Under the pieces are notes generated by a model, which made no database searches, was not told the origin of the DNA, and saw only the letters and a list, made by a program, of their open reading frames with translations. Position numbers and translations under genes: made by a program. Below, one piece after another: positions 18,158 through 27,129 of a DNA stretch of 64,000 nucleotides; within the stretch, counting starts at the first letter, position 1; each line of letters begins with the position of its first letter. The stretch comes from Aerococcus viridans (GTDB taxonomy: Bacteria > Bacillota > Bacilli > Lactobacillales > Aerococcaceae), in the NCBI RefSeq assembly GCF_002083135.2, contig NZ_NBTM02000001.1:310001-374000 (forward strand), written 5' to 3'.

Positions 18158-18694
18158 CTAAAATTGGGATAAATCAAATTCATAAGTGTAGCGCGGACTA
18201 CCTGATGGCATATAAAGTAAACCTGTTCTAACAAAACCGTTGCGTTTCAAGGTTTTCTGCATCATGACATTGTCTGGATGGGTATCAATTCGTAATGAGG
18301 TAATGTTATTGACTATCCCCATTTTTTTGATATCTAAAAACATTTGTGAAGTGACTTTACGACCACGTAAATGTTTGGAAACCATGACCCGGTGAATCGA
18401 CAAATAAGGGCCCTTTACAGTCCATTCGCCTTCAGCAAGGTTCTCGTATGGTTCATCGTAAGTATCCAAGACACAGAAGCCTGCAATTCCTGTGGTATCG
18501 CGTTGCTCCCAGACAAAGCCTTGGTCATGCATAATCGCATCTAATAGATCTTCGTTGGATATTGTACCGTTTTGCCATTGATCTATATTATTCATTGCAA
18601 GTAAAGCAATCGCATCTTCAAGCATCCCAGTTAATTGCGCCATATCGCTCTCAACTGATTCGCGAAGCGCTAGTCCCATATTAATATGACTCAT
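18158..18694 (-). CDS. GNAT family N-acetyltransferase
   Basis: A 178-residue acetyl-CoA-dependent transferase of unknown substrate. It shows the GNAT core: a VWEQRDTTGIAGFCVLDTYDEP strand pair (read in two parts), the motif A region LSIHRVMVSKHLRGRKVTSQ with an RGRKVTSQ variant of the usual acetyl-CoA loop, LRIDTHPDNVMMQKTLKRNG (motif B) and a C-terminal FVRTGLLYMPSG. This layout is common in small-molecule or ribosomal-like acetyltransferases of Lactobacillales. AGGAG lies upstream of the ATG. It is followed by lplA on the same strand. Confidence 0.82.
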   Translation of the reverse strand: MSHINMGLALRESVESDMAQLTGMLEDAIALLAMNNIDQWQNGTISNEDLLDAIMHDQGFVWEQRDTTGIAGFCVLDTYDEPYENLAEGEWTVKGPYLSIHRVMVSKHLRGRKVTSQMFLDIKKMGIVNNITSLRIDTHPDNVMMQKTLKRNGFVRTGLLYMPSGSPRYTYEFDLSQF

Positions 18695-18828
18695 TCATGT
18701 CTTCTCCTAAGTTCACTTTTTACTTTGAATAAATTCAACTTATTTTATCAGATTGAATCTTTAAATCATAGATAGAATATCACCAAAAATAGATAATGAA
18801 ATAAATTTAATTTTGCTATAATTGCTAT

Positions 18829-18874
18829 AAAAAAAAGCACAGGCGCCACCAATAATTGGCTTCTTCCTGTGCTT
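18829..18874 (-). terminator. metNIQ operon terminator
   Basis: Minus strand AAGCACAGG pairs with CCTGTGCTT, loop of about 20 bases, then a T-run of eight. Confidence 0.85.
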
Positions 18875-18904
18875 ACTTTATCGTTATAAAACTATATTTG
18901 CAGA

Positions 18905-19822
18905 TTATTCAGCTGGTTCGCTTTGGTTTACAACATCTTCAAAGTCAGCTGCGATGTCATCGTTGTCTGTCCAAGCTGGTTGGTCAGCTCCTGATGTTAC
19001 TTCGTCAATTTTAGCTGTAGTTTCGTCAGACTGGTAAGCTTCCACAATTGTTTGGATGTCTTCATTTTCCGCATCTTCTGATTTTACAACAACAGCATTT
19101 TTGTATTGTGCACCTAATGAACCTAAGTCATCAGTATCTAAGAAAATTGAATCTTCTTCAGGTACTAAACCTGCATCGACTGCGTAGTTTGTGTTAGCAA
19201 CTACTAAGTCAGCATCAGCAAGTGAACGGGGTACCTGAGCTGCGTCAACTTCAGTAATTTCAATGTTTTTAGGATTATCAGTGATGTCTTCAACACTTGG
19301 TGTAATACCAGCAGCATCGTCAACTTCAATTACGCCTGCTAATTCTAATAATAATAAGGCACGTCCCGCGTTAGTCACGTCGTTGGGAATAACAACTGTA
19401 CTACCGTCAGCTAAATCATCGATCCTTTCTAATGATTCTGAGTAAGCACCCATTGGAGAGATATAAGTATAACCAACTGGTTGTAAGTCAGCATTGTTTG
19501 ATGCCACAAATTCAGCTAAGTAAGCTAAATGTTGGAAGGCATTTAAATCTAATGAACCATCTACTAAAGCAGTGTTTGGTGTTACGTAGTCAGTAAAGGT
19601 TTCAACATTTAAGGTGATGCCTTCATCTGCTACACGTTCAGCAACGTCTTCCCATACTAAACGTTCAGTATCACCAACGACACCAACAGTGTATTCAGCT
19701 TGTTCTTCAGTTGCAGATTCAGATGCATCTGATGCACCTTCGTTACCAGTTGTACCACAAGCAGCTAAAGCAATAATTGAAGCAAAGATTGTTGCTGATA
19801 ATTTAAATTTGTTATTCATCAT
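18905..19822 (-). CDS. metQ: Methionine ABC transporter substrate-binding lipoprotein MetQ
   Basis: Membrane-anchored lipoprotein that captures methionine (D or L) for MetNI. The 305-residue precursor has a signal peptide with the lipobox LAAC (Cys at about 22), a Ser/Glu-rich linker, and the NlpA/MetQ domain: VGVVGDTERLVWEDVA, DYVTPNTALVDGSLDLNAFQ, NDVTNAGRALLLLELAG and ITEVDAAQVPRSLADADLVV. GGAGGAG precedes two adjacent ATGs. Third gene of metN-metI-metQ, 34 bases after metI. Confidence 0.94.
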   Translation of the reverse strand: MMNNKFKLSATIFASIIALAACGTTGNEGASDASESATEEQAEYTVGVVGDTERLVWEDVAERVADEGITLNVETFTDYVTPNTALVDGSLDLNAFQHLAYLAEFVASNNADLQPVGYTYISPMGAYSESLERIDDLADGSTVVIPNDVTNAGRALLLLELAGVIEVDDAAGITPSVEDITDNPKNIEITEVDAAQVPRSLADADLVVANTNYAVDAGLVPEEDSIFLDTDDLGSLGAQYKNAVVVKSEDAENEDIQTIVEAYQSDETTAKIDEVTSGADQPAWTDNDDIAADFEDVVNQSEPAE

Positions 19823-19856
19823 AATTCTCCTCCAAAATTTGATTAGTGACAGATTT

Positions 19857-20534
19857 TTAGTGCTCTACTTTTTTCACCAAGCGATCAGCGATAGCTTGAG
19901 AGATAAAGACAATAATTAAGATAATGATTGTAGAAATAATCGTTACATCTGTTTGGAATCTGTTATATCCACGTGTGATAGCCAAGTTACCAAGACCACC
20001 ACCACCGATAGTTCCGGCCATAGCTGTTAATCCGATTACATTGATGATTGACAATGCAGATACACGGATAATACCTGGTAAGGCTTCTTTTAAGTAAACT
20101 CTGAAGACAATATCTCCAGTAGACAAACCCATTGCTTGTGCCGCTTCGATAACACCGGGGTTTACCTCAACCAAGGCATTTTGAATCTGACGGGCATAGA
20201 ATGGCACAGTTGCTACGACTAATGGCACGATTGCTGCAGTTGTACCAATTGAAGTACCAGCAATTAATCTTGTGATATTCACTAGTAAGGCAATCATAAT
20301 AACGAATGGGATAGACCGGAAAATATTCACAAACTTGTCTAAGACACCGTAAACGGCTGCGTTGGCTTTTAATCCTTTAGGTTGGGTTAAGACTAACCAA
20401 ACACCTAGTCCAAGACCAAGAACAAATCCAAGTCCTGCAGTCCAAAGTGTCATATAAAGTGTTTCAATTGTTGCTTCTAGAAATTCATCAGGAATGCTTG
20501 CTGCATTTGGTAAGATACTTTCGATAAAATTCAT
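19857..20534 (-). CDS. metI: Methionine ABC transporter permease MetI
   Basis: Inner-membrane permease of 225 residues with five hydrophobic segments (about 25-47, 60-85, 90-110, 150-175, 195-215). The EAA loop that docks on the ATPase is seen in VIEAAQAMGLSTGDIVFRVY. It overlaps the end of metN by one base (TAATG), which indicates translational coupling. The early segment TLYMTLWTAGLGFVLGLGLG is typical of MetI. Confidence 0.94.
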   Translation of the reverse strand: MNFIESILPNAASIPDEFLEATIETLYMTLWTAGLGFVLGLGLGVWLVLTQPKGLKANAAVYGVLDKFVNIFRSIPFVIMIALLVNITRLIAGTSIGTTAAIVPLVVATVPFYARQIQNALVEVNPGVIEAAQAMGLSTGDIVFRVYLKEALPGIIRVSALSIINVIGLTAMAGTIGGGGLGNLAITRGYNRFQTDVTIISTIIILIIVFISQAIADRLVKKVEH

Positions 20535-21607
20535 TATGCATCAACCTCCTCTTGAATATAGTGGTCGCCTTCGATTTTGTATTCTTCTAAAGTGATACCT
20601 TCGTAAATAATAAAGTCAATGGCTTCTTGTACTTTTGCATCTTCACCACTTAGGCTTAGTAGCAAGGTGCCCACTGGAATATTTTGTAAAATTTCAATAT
20701 TACCGAATAAGATATTGGCTTTCACTTGGAATTGCTCTGTTAATTTAGAAATTAATGGGTCCCCAGTTGAAGCACCTGAGAAAGTCACGCGGATTACGCG
20801 GTCAGCTGGGTGAATATTCAATAATTCTGGTTTGCTTAAAACTTCTTGAATACCCTTTTCTATTGGTGACGCAGACTCGATAAAGTCTTTGGTCAATTTT
20901 TGTTGTGGGTTTCTGAAGATATTGAAAATAGTATCTTGTTCAACAACCACACCATGTTCCATTACCGCCACACGGTTACAAATTTCTTTGATAACGTGCA
21001 TTTCATGGGTAATGATGACGATTGTTAAGTTTAAGCGTTCATTCAACTCTTTCAACAGTTCAAGGATTGAAGATGTTGTTTTAGGGTCTAAGGCAGAAGT
21101 CGCCTCGTCACATAATAAAACATCTGGGTCGTTAGCCAAGGCTCTCGCAATCGCTACACGTTGTTTCTGTCCGCCAGATAGTTGGCTTGGGTAAGCATCT
21201 TTACGGTCAGCTAATCCAACTAATTCTAACAACTCATGTACTTTCTGTTTTTTCTCTTCCTTAGATAATTTAGAATCCTTCAATGGGAAAAGGACATTGC
21301 CCTCAACCGTTCTCGCATTCATTAAATTAAAGTGTTGGAAGATCATCCCAATTTTCTTACGAGAAGCACGTAGTTCTGCTTCTGATAAGGCATTGATTTC
21401 TTTATCATTTACAATTACTTGCCCAGAAGTTACTGGTTGCAAGCGGTTGATGGTACGAACCAGTGTGGATTTACCCGCACCAGAGTAACCAATCACGCCA
21501 AATATTTCGCCCTCATCGATTGAAATATTGACATCTTTTACTGCATCAACGGTACCATTTGGTGTATCAAATTTTACCGCGACGTCTTTTAAGTCGATAA
21601 TTGACAT
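20534..21607 (-). CDS. metN: Methionine ABC transporter ATP-binding protein MetN
   Basis: Cytosolic ATPase energising methionine uptake. In 357 residues: Walker A GYSGAGKST (about 40-48), Q-loop QHFNLMNA, signature LSGGQKQRVAIARAL, Walker B VLLCDEATSALD, H-loop THEM. The C-terminal NIL regulatory domain (from about 270; VIRVTFSGASTGDPLISKL) senses methionine for trans-inhibition. The start at 21607 follows AGAGGTG by six bases; an in-frame GTG at 21616 overlaps the ribosome site. First gene of metNIQ. I see neither a T-box nor an S-box motif in the roughly 300-base upstream region. Confidence 0.95.
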   Translation of the reverse strand: MSIIDLKDVAVKFDTPNGTVDAVKDVNISIDEGEIFGVIGYSGAGKSTLVRTINRLQPVTSGQVIVNDKEINALSEAELRASRKKIGMIFQHFNLMNARTVEGNVLFPLKDSKLSKEEKKQKVHELLELVGLADRKDAYPSQLSGGQKQRVAIARALANDPDVLLCDEATSALDPKTTSSILELLKELNERLNLTIVIITHEMHVIKEICNRVAVMEHGVVVEQDTIFNIFRNPQQKLTKDFIESASPIEKGIQEVLSKPELLNIHPADRVIRVTFSGASTGDPLISKLTEQFQVKANILFGNIEILQNIPVGTLLLSLSGEDAKVQEAIDFIIYEGITLEEYKIEGDHYIQEEVDA

Positions 21608-21660
21608 CTGCTTCACCTCTATATTAACTTATATATTTTTCCTTTTGACGCTATCGCTTC

Positions 21661-21669
21661 ATTCTATCA
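21661..21669 (-). promoter_or_regulatory. Extended -10 promoter of metNIQ
   Basis: Minus strand TGATAGAAT, start near 21654. The rest of the gap up to the rplT terminator shows nothing I recognise. Confidence 0.45.
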
Positions 21670-21884
21670 TAAGATGACTTACTTTAGCTTAATCTTGATT
21701 GAATCCACCATTAGGCAATAGCATTTTCTATCATCCTCTAATATTCATGATTCATTTTTTGGAAAAATGGACCACGGCTATTCTTAACACATATTTTACC
21801 AAGCGTTAGATGTTTTGGATAATACGAGTATTTCATAACCCTTGATAGCCTAAATAGAACACTAAAACGTTTTGAGCTCATAAA

Positions 21885-21937
21885 CAAAAAAAAGCCCAGT
21901 AGACACTCGCTAAAAGCTGGTGCTACGTGGACTTTAA
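21885..21937 (-). terminator. infC-rpmI-rplT terminator
   Basis: Minus strand GTCCACGTAGCAC pairs, with small bulges, with GTGTCTACTGGGC, followed by a run of eight T. Confidence 0.75.
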
Positions 21938-21942
21938 TTGAA

Positions 21943-22302
21943 TTATTTGTTTAAAGCTGCTTTCGCTTGTTCACAGATAGCTGCGAATGCGTCTGCATCG
22001 TTAACTGCTAATTCAGCTAACATTTTACGGTTCATGTCGATGTTAGCAACTTTTAAGCCATTGATTAATGTGCTGTAGCTCATTCCATTCATACGAGCAG
22101 CTGCATTAATACGTGTAATCCATAAACGACGGAAGTCACGTTTCTTTTGACGACGGTCACGGTATGCGTAAGTGTAAGATTTCATTACAGCTTGTTTAGC
22201 TGTTTTGTATAATTTAGACTTCGCACCAAAGTAACCTTTTGATAACTTAAGATATTTTTTACGACGACGACGTGTTACTGTTCCACCTTTAACTCGAGCC
22301 AT
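21943..22302 (-). CDS. rplT: 50S ribosomal protein L20
   Basis: A 119-residue, highly basic 23S rRNA-binding protein required for early large-subunit assembly. The opening [16 protein letters not shown] and the segment [20 protein letters not shown] are diagnostic. In Firmicutes L20 also represses its own operon by binding the leader of infC; such a leader is present upstream (23104-23322). AGGAGG precedes the ATG. Last gene of infC-rpmI-rplT. Confidence 0.98.
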   Translation of the reverse strand: MARVKGGTVTRRRRKKYLKLSKGYFGAKSKLYKTAKQAVMKSYTYAYRDRRQKKRDFRRLWITRINAAARMNGMSYSTLINGLKVANIDMNRKMLAELAVNDADAFAAICEQAKAALNK

Positions 22303-22355
22303 TTAATTTCCTCCTTTTGGTACTGTTCAGTCCATGACTGAACGCTTAGATAATC

Positions 22356-22556
22356 TTATTTGTAAGTGTCCATCATTTGTGAGATACGTTTAATATCTGT
22401 TGAATGAACTGTAGTCGCTTGTTTATGTTGACGACGTTGTTTTTTAGTTTTACCGTGGAAACGGTGAGAACGTTCTGAATGACTACGTTTTAGTTTACCT
22501 GAAGCAGTCTTTTTGAAACGTTTAACTGAAGCGCGGTGAGTTTTTTGTTTTGGCAT
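22356..22556 (-). CDS. rpmI: 50S ribosomal protein L35
   Basis: Basic ribosomal protein of 66 residues; [20 protein letters not shown] and [20 protein letters not shown] are typical. AGGAGG precedes the ATG. It lies 25 bases after infC and 53 bases before rplT. Confidence 0.97.
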   Translation of the reverse strand: MPKQKTHRASVKRFKKTASGKLKRSHSERSHRFHGKTKKQRRQHKQATTVHSTDIKRISQMMDTYK

Positions 22557-22581
22557 GTTTTTTCCTCCTAAAAGTGTTCAA

Positions 22582-23103
22582 TTATTTGTCAGCAGTTGGT
22601 GCCATTTGAAGGGACATTGAACGTCCTTCCATTTTTGGTCTTTGTTCAACTTCTGCAACATCTTTAAGCTCTTCTGCAAAGCGTTCTAGCACTTCGCGAC
22701 CGATTTCTTTATGCGTAATAGCACGTCCACGGAAACGAATTGAAGCTTTCACTTTGTCACCTTTTTCAAGGAACTTACGAGCTTGACGCAATTTTGTCTC
22801 GAAATCATTTTTTTCGATCGTAGGAGATAAACGTACCTCCTTCAGACTGACTTGTTTTTGATTTTGACGTTGTTCCCGCTCTTTCCGTTGTTGCTCATAA
22901 CGGTATTTACCGTAATCCATGATGCGGGCAACTGGCGGTTTTGCGTTTGGTGATACTAGTACTAAGTCAAGTTCAACTTGTTCAGCTTTACTTAAAGCCT
23001 CGTCTTTACTTAACACACCTAATTGTTCACCTTCAGAATCAATTACACGAAGTTCACGTGCACGGATATTTTCATTTACGAACATATCTTTTGCGATAGT
23101 AAT
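22582..23103 (-). CDS. infC: Translation initiation factor IF-3, near-cognate start codon
   Basis: Binds the 30S subunit and checks start-codon and initiator-tRNA pairing. The body shows [60 protein letters not shown] and [16 protein letters not shown]. No ATG or GTG with a ribosome site opens it. The frame before ATG 23085 reads ATT-ACT-ATC-GCA-AAA-GAT-ATG. Family N-termini (MTIAKDM) favour ATT at 23103, while the spacing from GGAGG (nine bases) favours ATC at 23097. Both are near-cognate codons that IF3 itself discriminates against, the classic autoregulation of infC. The longer open frame to 23361 covers the leader and is not coding. Confidence 0.92.
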   Translation of the reverse strand: MTIAKDMFVNENIRARELRVIDSEGEQLGVLSKDEALSKAEQVELDLVLVSPNAKPPVARIMDYGKYRYEQQRKEREQRQNQKQVSLKEVRLSPTIEKNDFETKLRQARKFLEKGDKVKASIRFRGRAITHKEIGREVLERFAEELKDVAEVEQRPKMEGRSMSLQMAPTADK

Positions 23104-23322
23104 ACACCTCCATTGATGCTGTATAAAAAGAAATTTTTCTGCAAGATTGCATATATCTGTATGAAAGAGAAATTTCACATAGAAAAAAACGACGGATAGC
23201 ACAATCACTACCCGTCGTATTAAGCACACAGATCGAGTCTGTGTGAACTGAATATCTATCAACCCGAGGACGTAACTTGTCAACTCAGGTGAGAAACGGG
23301 TGTTTCTGCTTCTTTTCTCAAC
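23104..23322 (-). ncRNA. L20-type leader with attenuator, infC operon
   Basis: A 220-base leader between a consensus promoter and infC. It holds a strong terminator hairpin, minus strand ACGACGGGTAGTG / GCTATCCGTCGT followed by TTTTTTT (23183-23219), about 80 bases before infC. Several upstream helices precede it (CACACAGAC/CTGTGTG near 23224-23242, and GAAACACCCG paired with CGGGTT-like segments). Position, operon and layout match the L20 leader of Firmicutes, where L20 binding promotes termination. The helices were found by eye. Confidence 0.75.
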
Positions 23323-23328
23323 CTCAAT

Positions 23329-23357
23329 ATCATAACACCCTGTAATCTCTTTGTCAA
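23329..23357 (-). promoter_or_regulatory. Promoter of infC-rpmI-rplT
   Basis: Minus strand TTGACA (23352-23357), 17-base spacer, TATGAT (23329-23334). Confidence 0.85.
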
Positions 23358-23373
23358 TCAATTATTTTAAATT

Positions 23374-23814
23374 TTATACTTTAGTCAGCTCGCGAATCGG
23401 TCGACCTTTTTCATCGTAGATAAAGTCCTTGACCCGCTGGCCGTCCCCCATTGCAACAAGTAGTAGGTCACGATAAGGTTCTGCTAATTCTTCAAATAGG
23501 AAGCTTTCCTCATCCAATTGTGCCAGTTTACGTTTACTGTCAATCTCACCAGGACTTCTCAACTTACATTTAGTCGATGGTAACTTGTCCAAATGCCGTT
23601 TCTCAATACGATAGTAGTAATTGTCATCACCATATGTAATTTCTAGGGCACCTGAATTGGTCCGTCGTTTATTCACATCGGTATACTTTTCTTGATGAAG
23701 TGTCCACCAACTTTGAATCCCCTCAAAGGCCGCTTCTTCGCTAGCGTATGATCCATGTTCCTTTCGAACACCATCGCGCCGATTTTCCCAGTAGTTTGTG
23801 TAAACTTCCACCAT
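23374..23814 (-). CDS. Conserved hypothetical protein, 146 residues
   Basis: I do not recognise a named family with confidence. The protein is soluble with no signal peptide or membrane segment, and starts VEVYTNYWENRRDGVRKEHG. It contains several Trp/Tyr-rich strands (SWWTLHQEKY, EITYGDDNYYYRIEKRHLDK) and ends in KDFIYDEKGRPIRELTKV. I recall similar small proteins in other Lactobacillales but cannot name a function. AGGAG sits eight bases before the ATG at 23814; earlier in-frame codons (to 23823) overlap that site. It lies directly upstream of the infC promoter, so it is probably a separate unit. Confidence 0.7.
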   Translation of the reverse strand: MVEVYTNYWENRRDGVRKEHGSYASEEAAFEGIQSWWTLHQEKYTDVNKRRTNSGALEITYGDDNYYYRIEKRHLDKLPSTKCKLRSPGEIDSKRKLAQLDEESFLFEELAEPYRDLLLVAMGDGQRVKDFIYDEKGRPIRELTKV

Positions 23815-23911
23815 GTACATCACTCCTATTCTCTTGATACCCCTATCATATAGGAAATGATCTAGTAATGTAAACGTTCTCTATAAATATACACACTTTC
23901 TTTCGGATTTC

Positions 23912-24727
23912 TTAATCTGGAATGATCCAGTAAGTTTCATCTGAATTATTATTGATTTCTTCTATTTGCGATTGAAAATCGTCCGAATGATAGATATCCA
24001 CGACTGCTTGCACCCACTCTTCTTCCGCTGTTTCAGGATTGGAAACTACAGCTTGCAGTAACAAGTCTTCCCGCACATCCTCCGCTAATAACATAGTTGA
24101 GAAGTCAACGCCCGCGTCATACGCGATTGAGCCTGGAATAATGGCGTAGGCTAAATCTTCCAAGGTTCTTGGGATTGACGCTGATTGCATTGGTACAATT
24201 TCAATGCCCGCCGTATTTTCTGAGATGTCATCAACCGTTAAACTCTCGAAGTTGGCATCCTCATTTAATTTGATCCAGCCCGCTTTCTGCAAAACGAGTA
24301 AAGCTCTCGTATAATTTGATGGGTCATCCGGGATACCCACACGGTCCCCGTTTGAGACAGCAACCAAATCATCCTTTGTACCTGGGAACAAACCTGTTGG
24401 CACAGTCGGTACCGGCGTCACAGCCGTTAGTTCTGCACCCGCTTCTTCATTGAAGTTGGCTAAATACAAGGAATGTTGGTCAACATTTAAGTCTGCTGAC
24501 CCTTCTTGTAGGGCAACATCCGCTGACCGCAAGTCTGTAAACTCAATTTCTTCTACTGTATAGCCTTCTTCTTCTAACTTAGGGGCCACTTGGTCTAGAA
24601 ATAACTCACTATAAGGACCAGGTGACGTCGCGACTCGAATAGTAGTTTCCTCACTACTATCACTGGAACACGCTGCAAGCACCGTTGCCGATAAACCCAA
24701 TAACCCCAACTTCACAAAATGCTTCAT
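23912..24727 (-). CDS. Second MetQ/NlpA-family substrate-binding lipoprotein (orphan)
   Basis: A 271-residue lipoprotein precursor with lipobox LAAC (Cys at about 20) and a MetQ/NlpA domain: RVATSPGPYSELFLDQVAP, DLRSADVALQEGSADLNVDQ, PDDPSNYTRALLVLQKAGWI and VPMQSASIPRTLEDLAYAII. It is shorter than and clearly diverged from the MetQ at 18905. No ATPase or permease accompanies it, so it may share MetNI or serve a related amino acid or peptide (inference). GGAAGG precedes the ATG at 24727. Monocistronic. Confidence 0.88.
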   Translation of the reverse strand: MKHFVKLGLLGLSATVLAACSSDSSEETTIRVATSPGPYSELFLDQVAPKLEEEGYTVEEIEFTDLRSADVALQEGSADLNVDQHSLYLANFNEEAGAELTAVTPVPTVPTGLFPGTKDDLVAVSNGDRVGIPDDPSNYTRALLVLQKAGWIKLNEDANFESLTVDDISENTAGIEIVPMQSASIPRTLEDLAYAIIPGSIAYDAGVDFSTMLLAEDVREDLLLQAVVSNPETAEEEWVQAVVDIYHSDDFQSQIEEINNNSDETYWIIPD

Positions 24728-24864
24728 AATAACCTTCCCCCATATCAAATTATTTTTCTTTTCACAACTTCATTATAGTCAAGGATTCAAGATATTGATA
24801 ATACCTTACTTTAATCATGAGTAATCGTTTATAACGAACCCAACTATTATAATTGGATTAAATT

Positions 24865-24873
24865 TGCTATAAT
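24865..24873 (+). promoter_or_regulatory. Extended -10 promoter of tag
   Basis: TGCTATAAT; start near 24880, leaving a leader of about 46 bases. Confidence 0.55.
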
Positions 24874-24925
24874 TTGGACACACTAAGAAATCCTAGTGAA
24901 ACTTGCAAAGTGAAGGAGTTTTTTC

Positions 24926-25459
24926 ATGGTCATACGCTGTCAATTTGCCAATACCCCAAACATGATTGCTTATCATGACGAGGAATGGGGTCAAGATAAA
25001 CCCTCTAGTCAGGAAGTCTTTGAGGCCCTGTGCTTAGAATCCATGCAAGCCGGTTTATCCTGGGCTATAATCCTGAAAAAGCGGCCAGCACTGAGATCAG
25101 CTTTTGCTGATTTTGACATGGAGGCCTTGGCCAAGTTTGATGAAACTGATGTTCACCGGCTTATGCTTGATGAAGGGATCATTCGTCACCACCAAAAAAT
25201 CCAAGCTATGATAAACAACGCCCAGTGTGCGCTAGCAATCGAGGAGGATACTCATTTTCCAAGTTTTAGAGATTTCATCTACCAAACAGCATATCAATTG
25301 GTGGCCGAATTTAGCGGAAATGAAGACGAAATCAATAAAGCGCTGATGAAATTACTAAAGAAACGCGGGTTTAAATTTGTCGGTCCAACTACAATCGAAT
25401 CATTTTTGGAGACGATTGGTGTCTATAACCATCACGAACCACAGTGCGCCTTCATATAA
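24926..25459 (+). CDS. tag: DNA-3-methyladenine glycosylase I
   Basis: Excises 3-methyladenine from alkylated DNA. Of 177 residues, with the Tag pattern: RCQFANT (first zinc Cys near residue 5), YHDEEWG (zinc His 17 and catalytic-site Glu), FEALCLESMQAGLSWAIILK, and a C-terminal KFVGPTTIESFLETIG followed by NHHEPQC carrying the last His and Cys zinc ligands. AAGGAG precedes the ATG. Monocistronic. Confidence 0.93.
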   Translation: MVIRCQFANTPNMIAYHDEEWGQDKPSSQEVFEALCLESMQAGLSWAIILKKRPALRSAFADFDMEALAKFDETDVHRLMLDEGIIRHHQKIQAMINNAQCALAIEEDTHFPSFRDFIYQTAYQLVAEFSGNEDEINKALMKLLKKRGFKFVGPTTIESFLETIGVYNHHEPQCAFI

Positions 25460-25576
25460 AAATTGCATTTACTTAATTATGACTTAGATTTTACATGAAA
25501 TTATTACGCTTACTTTATAATATGTTATAAGTTAGTGATAAAATCAATTTATTTATAAACATGCGAGGAGATTTTT

Positions 25577-26767
25577 ATGCCATTAAATATCAACCAACAA
25601 AAATGGGACCCCTTTGTTGTCCAACGTCTGAATACAGTGATTCGTGAATCAGCTTCAGAAGCAAGTGTAAGTAAGCAAGATACTGAATACGCTGTGTTTG
25701 ATTTTGACAACACTACAATCATGCATGATATTGAAGACCATCTGATGATGTACATGATTGATCACTTGGCCTACAAGATGACCCCAGATGAATTCTATGA
25801 TGTCTTAACTACTGGCCCGATGAATTTCAACCAACCTATTTTCCCGAATTCACAAAATATGGCAACTTATATTGATTTAGCGGACGACATCATCGCCCAA
25901 TACCAAGTCTTATATACCGACTATATTGCCTTAGATGAGAGCGAACGCTTGCCACTAGAACAGGTGAAGGAATTGACCCAATTCAACGAATTTTCGGCAA
26001 AATTACGTTTATTCTACCAATTAGCAGGTAGTGAATTCCAAAGAACACCTGGCGAAAATTCACCGATTTACTGGTTCAAAGGCTATACTGTTGAAGAATT
26101 CAAAACCTTATCTGTAGCTGTATTCCAGGACGCCTTGGCTAAACCAATCGCCCTACGCCGACTATTTTCTAGCCCACATATTAAGAGCAAGGTCGGAAAA
26201 GTAGAAGCTTCTTTTGAACAAGGGATTCGTATCCCAGATGAAATCCTACATTTATGGCAAGCGCTTAAAGACAACAACATCACCATCTATGTCATTACCG
26301 CTAGTCCAATTGACTTGGTTCGTTCAGTGGTAACTAAAGCACCTTTCAACTTAGACGCAAGCCAAGTTTTCGGCCAGTGCTACGACGTGGATGAAAATGG
26401 CATTATGGATTCACGTCTAGAAGAAGGCACCTTTATCACTAAGGGCTTGGGAAAAGTAGAAGTGATTAAAAACTTCATGGTAGCTGATCACGGCAAGCAA
26501 CCAGCTATGGTATTTGGCGACTCTATGGGTGACTACCCAATGATGACACAATTACCTTTCGTGAAGTTAGCGGTATTATTCAACCGTTATTCTAGTGACC
26601 AAACCCAACAATTAATCGTTAAAGGGATCAACATTTACCGTCAAGACGACGCCAAATTGGTAATCCAAGGACGCGATGAAAATAAAGGAACCTTACGCCC
26701 AAGTATGGCAACCATTCCATTAGGTCACTTAGAGCCCGTATTACAAGCCGGGGAATTATATTTATAG
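25577..26767 (+). CDS. HAD-superfamily phosphatase (SerB/phosphorylcholine phosphatase-like)
   Basis: A 396-residue cytosolic HAD hydrolase. The nucleophile motif I is VFDFDNTT (Asp 42 and Asp 44), motif II is ITAS (residues about 236-239), motif III a Lys in the GKVEVIKNF stretch, and motif IV GDSMGDYPMM. The large cap inserted between motifs I and II (about 60-220) resembles that of phosphorylcholine phosphatases and SerB-like enzymes. The substrate is not readable. GAGGAG precedes the ATG. It is a single gene with its own promoter (TATAAT, 25516-25521) and terminator, at the left edge of the repeat-bracketed region. Confidence 0.8.
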   Translation: MPLNINQQKWDPFVVQRLNTVIRESASEASVSKQDTEYAVFDFDNTTIMHDIEDHLMMYMIDHLAYKMTPDEFYDVLTTGPMNFNQPIFPNSQNMATYIDLADDIIAQYQVLYTDYIALDESERLPLEQVKELTQFNEFSAKLRLFYQLAGSEFQRTPGENSPIYWFKGYTVEEFKTLSVAVFQDALAKPIALRRLFSSPHIKSKVGKVEASFEQGIRIPDEILHLWQALKDNNITIYVITASPIDLVRSVVTKAPFNLDASQVFGQCYDVDENGIMDSRLEEGTFITKGLGKVEVIKNFMVADHGKQPAMVFGDSMGDYPMMTQLPFVKLAVLFNRYSSDQTQQLIVKGINIYRQDDAKLVIQGRDENKGTLRPSMATIPLGHLEPVLQAGELYL

Positions 26768-26774
26768 AAATAGC

Positions 26775-26808
26775 AGTGAGATTGGGTGAAAATTCAATCT
26801 CGCTTTTT
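26775..26808 (+). terminator. Terminator of the HAD phosphatase gene
   Basis: AGTGAGATTG pairs with CAATCTCGCT (one G-U pair), followed by TTTT. Confidence 0.8.
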
Positions 26809-26822
26809 ATTTGTGCATAGTA

Positions 26823-27086
26823 AAAAAGAGGCTGGGACAAAAGATGACAATCATAGATTTTTCGTCCTTACAGTGTACGTTCCTTGTGAGCCGTGGGACC
26901 ATTGAAAGCCAAGGTCTCGATTTCATCCTCTTTCACGGCAAGGAACTACTCTTTCAGTCCTTTACCCTGTTCCCATGATATATTTCAATCAAAATTTGTA
27001 AGAATTTTTTCTGAGTAAAAGGCGTATACAACTCTTATTAAGAATTGTATACGCCTTTTTAGAGTCATTTTGTATCAGCCTCTTTT
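26823..27086. repeat. Repeat A copy 1 (MITE-like, about 264 bp)
   Basis: Bounded by an 11-bp perfect terminal inverted repeat AAAAGAGGCTG / CAGCCTCTTTT. Inside lies a strong hairpin (GGCGTATACAA / TTGTATACGCC, right half) and a looser pair of arms around TGTACGTTCCTTG. It has no coding potential. It is present again, inverted, at 37901-38160, and in part at 29119-29247. The GAGGCTGGGACAAAA end is a sequence I associate with dispersed intergenic repeats of Lactobacillales. Confidence 0.8.
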
Positions 27087-27129
27087 AATTTCAATCACTA
27101 TTTGCTGAATGTCTGAATACAGTAACTGC

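Noticed and set aside
21617-21884. SAM or T-box riboswitch before metNIQ
   Set aside because: No T-box GGUGGNACC motif, no S-box core pattern and no attenuator hairpin next to metN.
22582-23361. A 259-codon version of infC with a long N-terminal extension
   Set aside because: The extra sequence covers the promoter-proximal leader and the terminator hairpin at 23183-23219; the family begins at TIAKDM, so the extension is untranslated leader.
26823-27086. Repeat A as a small RNA gene or CRISPR-like unit
   Set aside because: Terminal inverted repeats and a second inverted copy fit a MITE-like repeat; there is no array of spaced short repeats.
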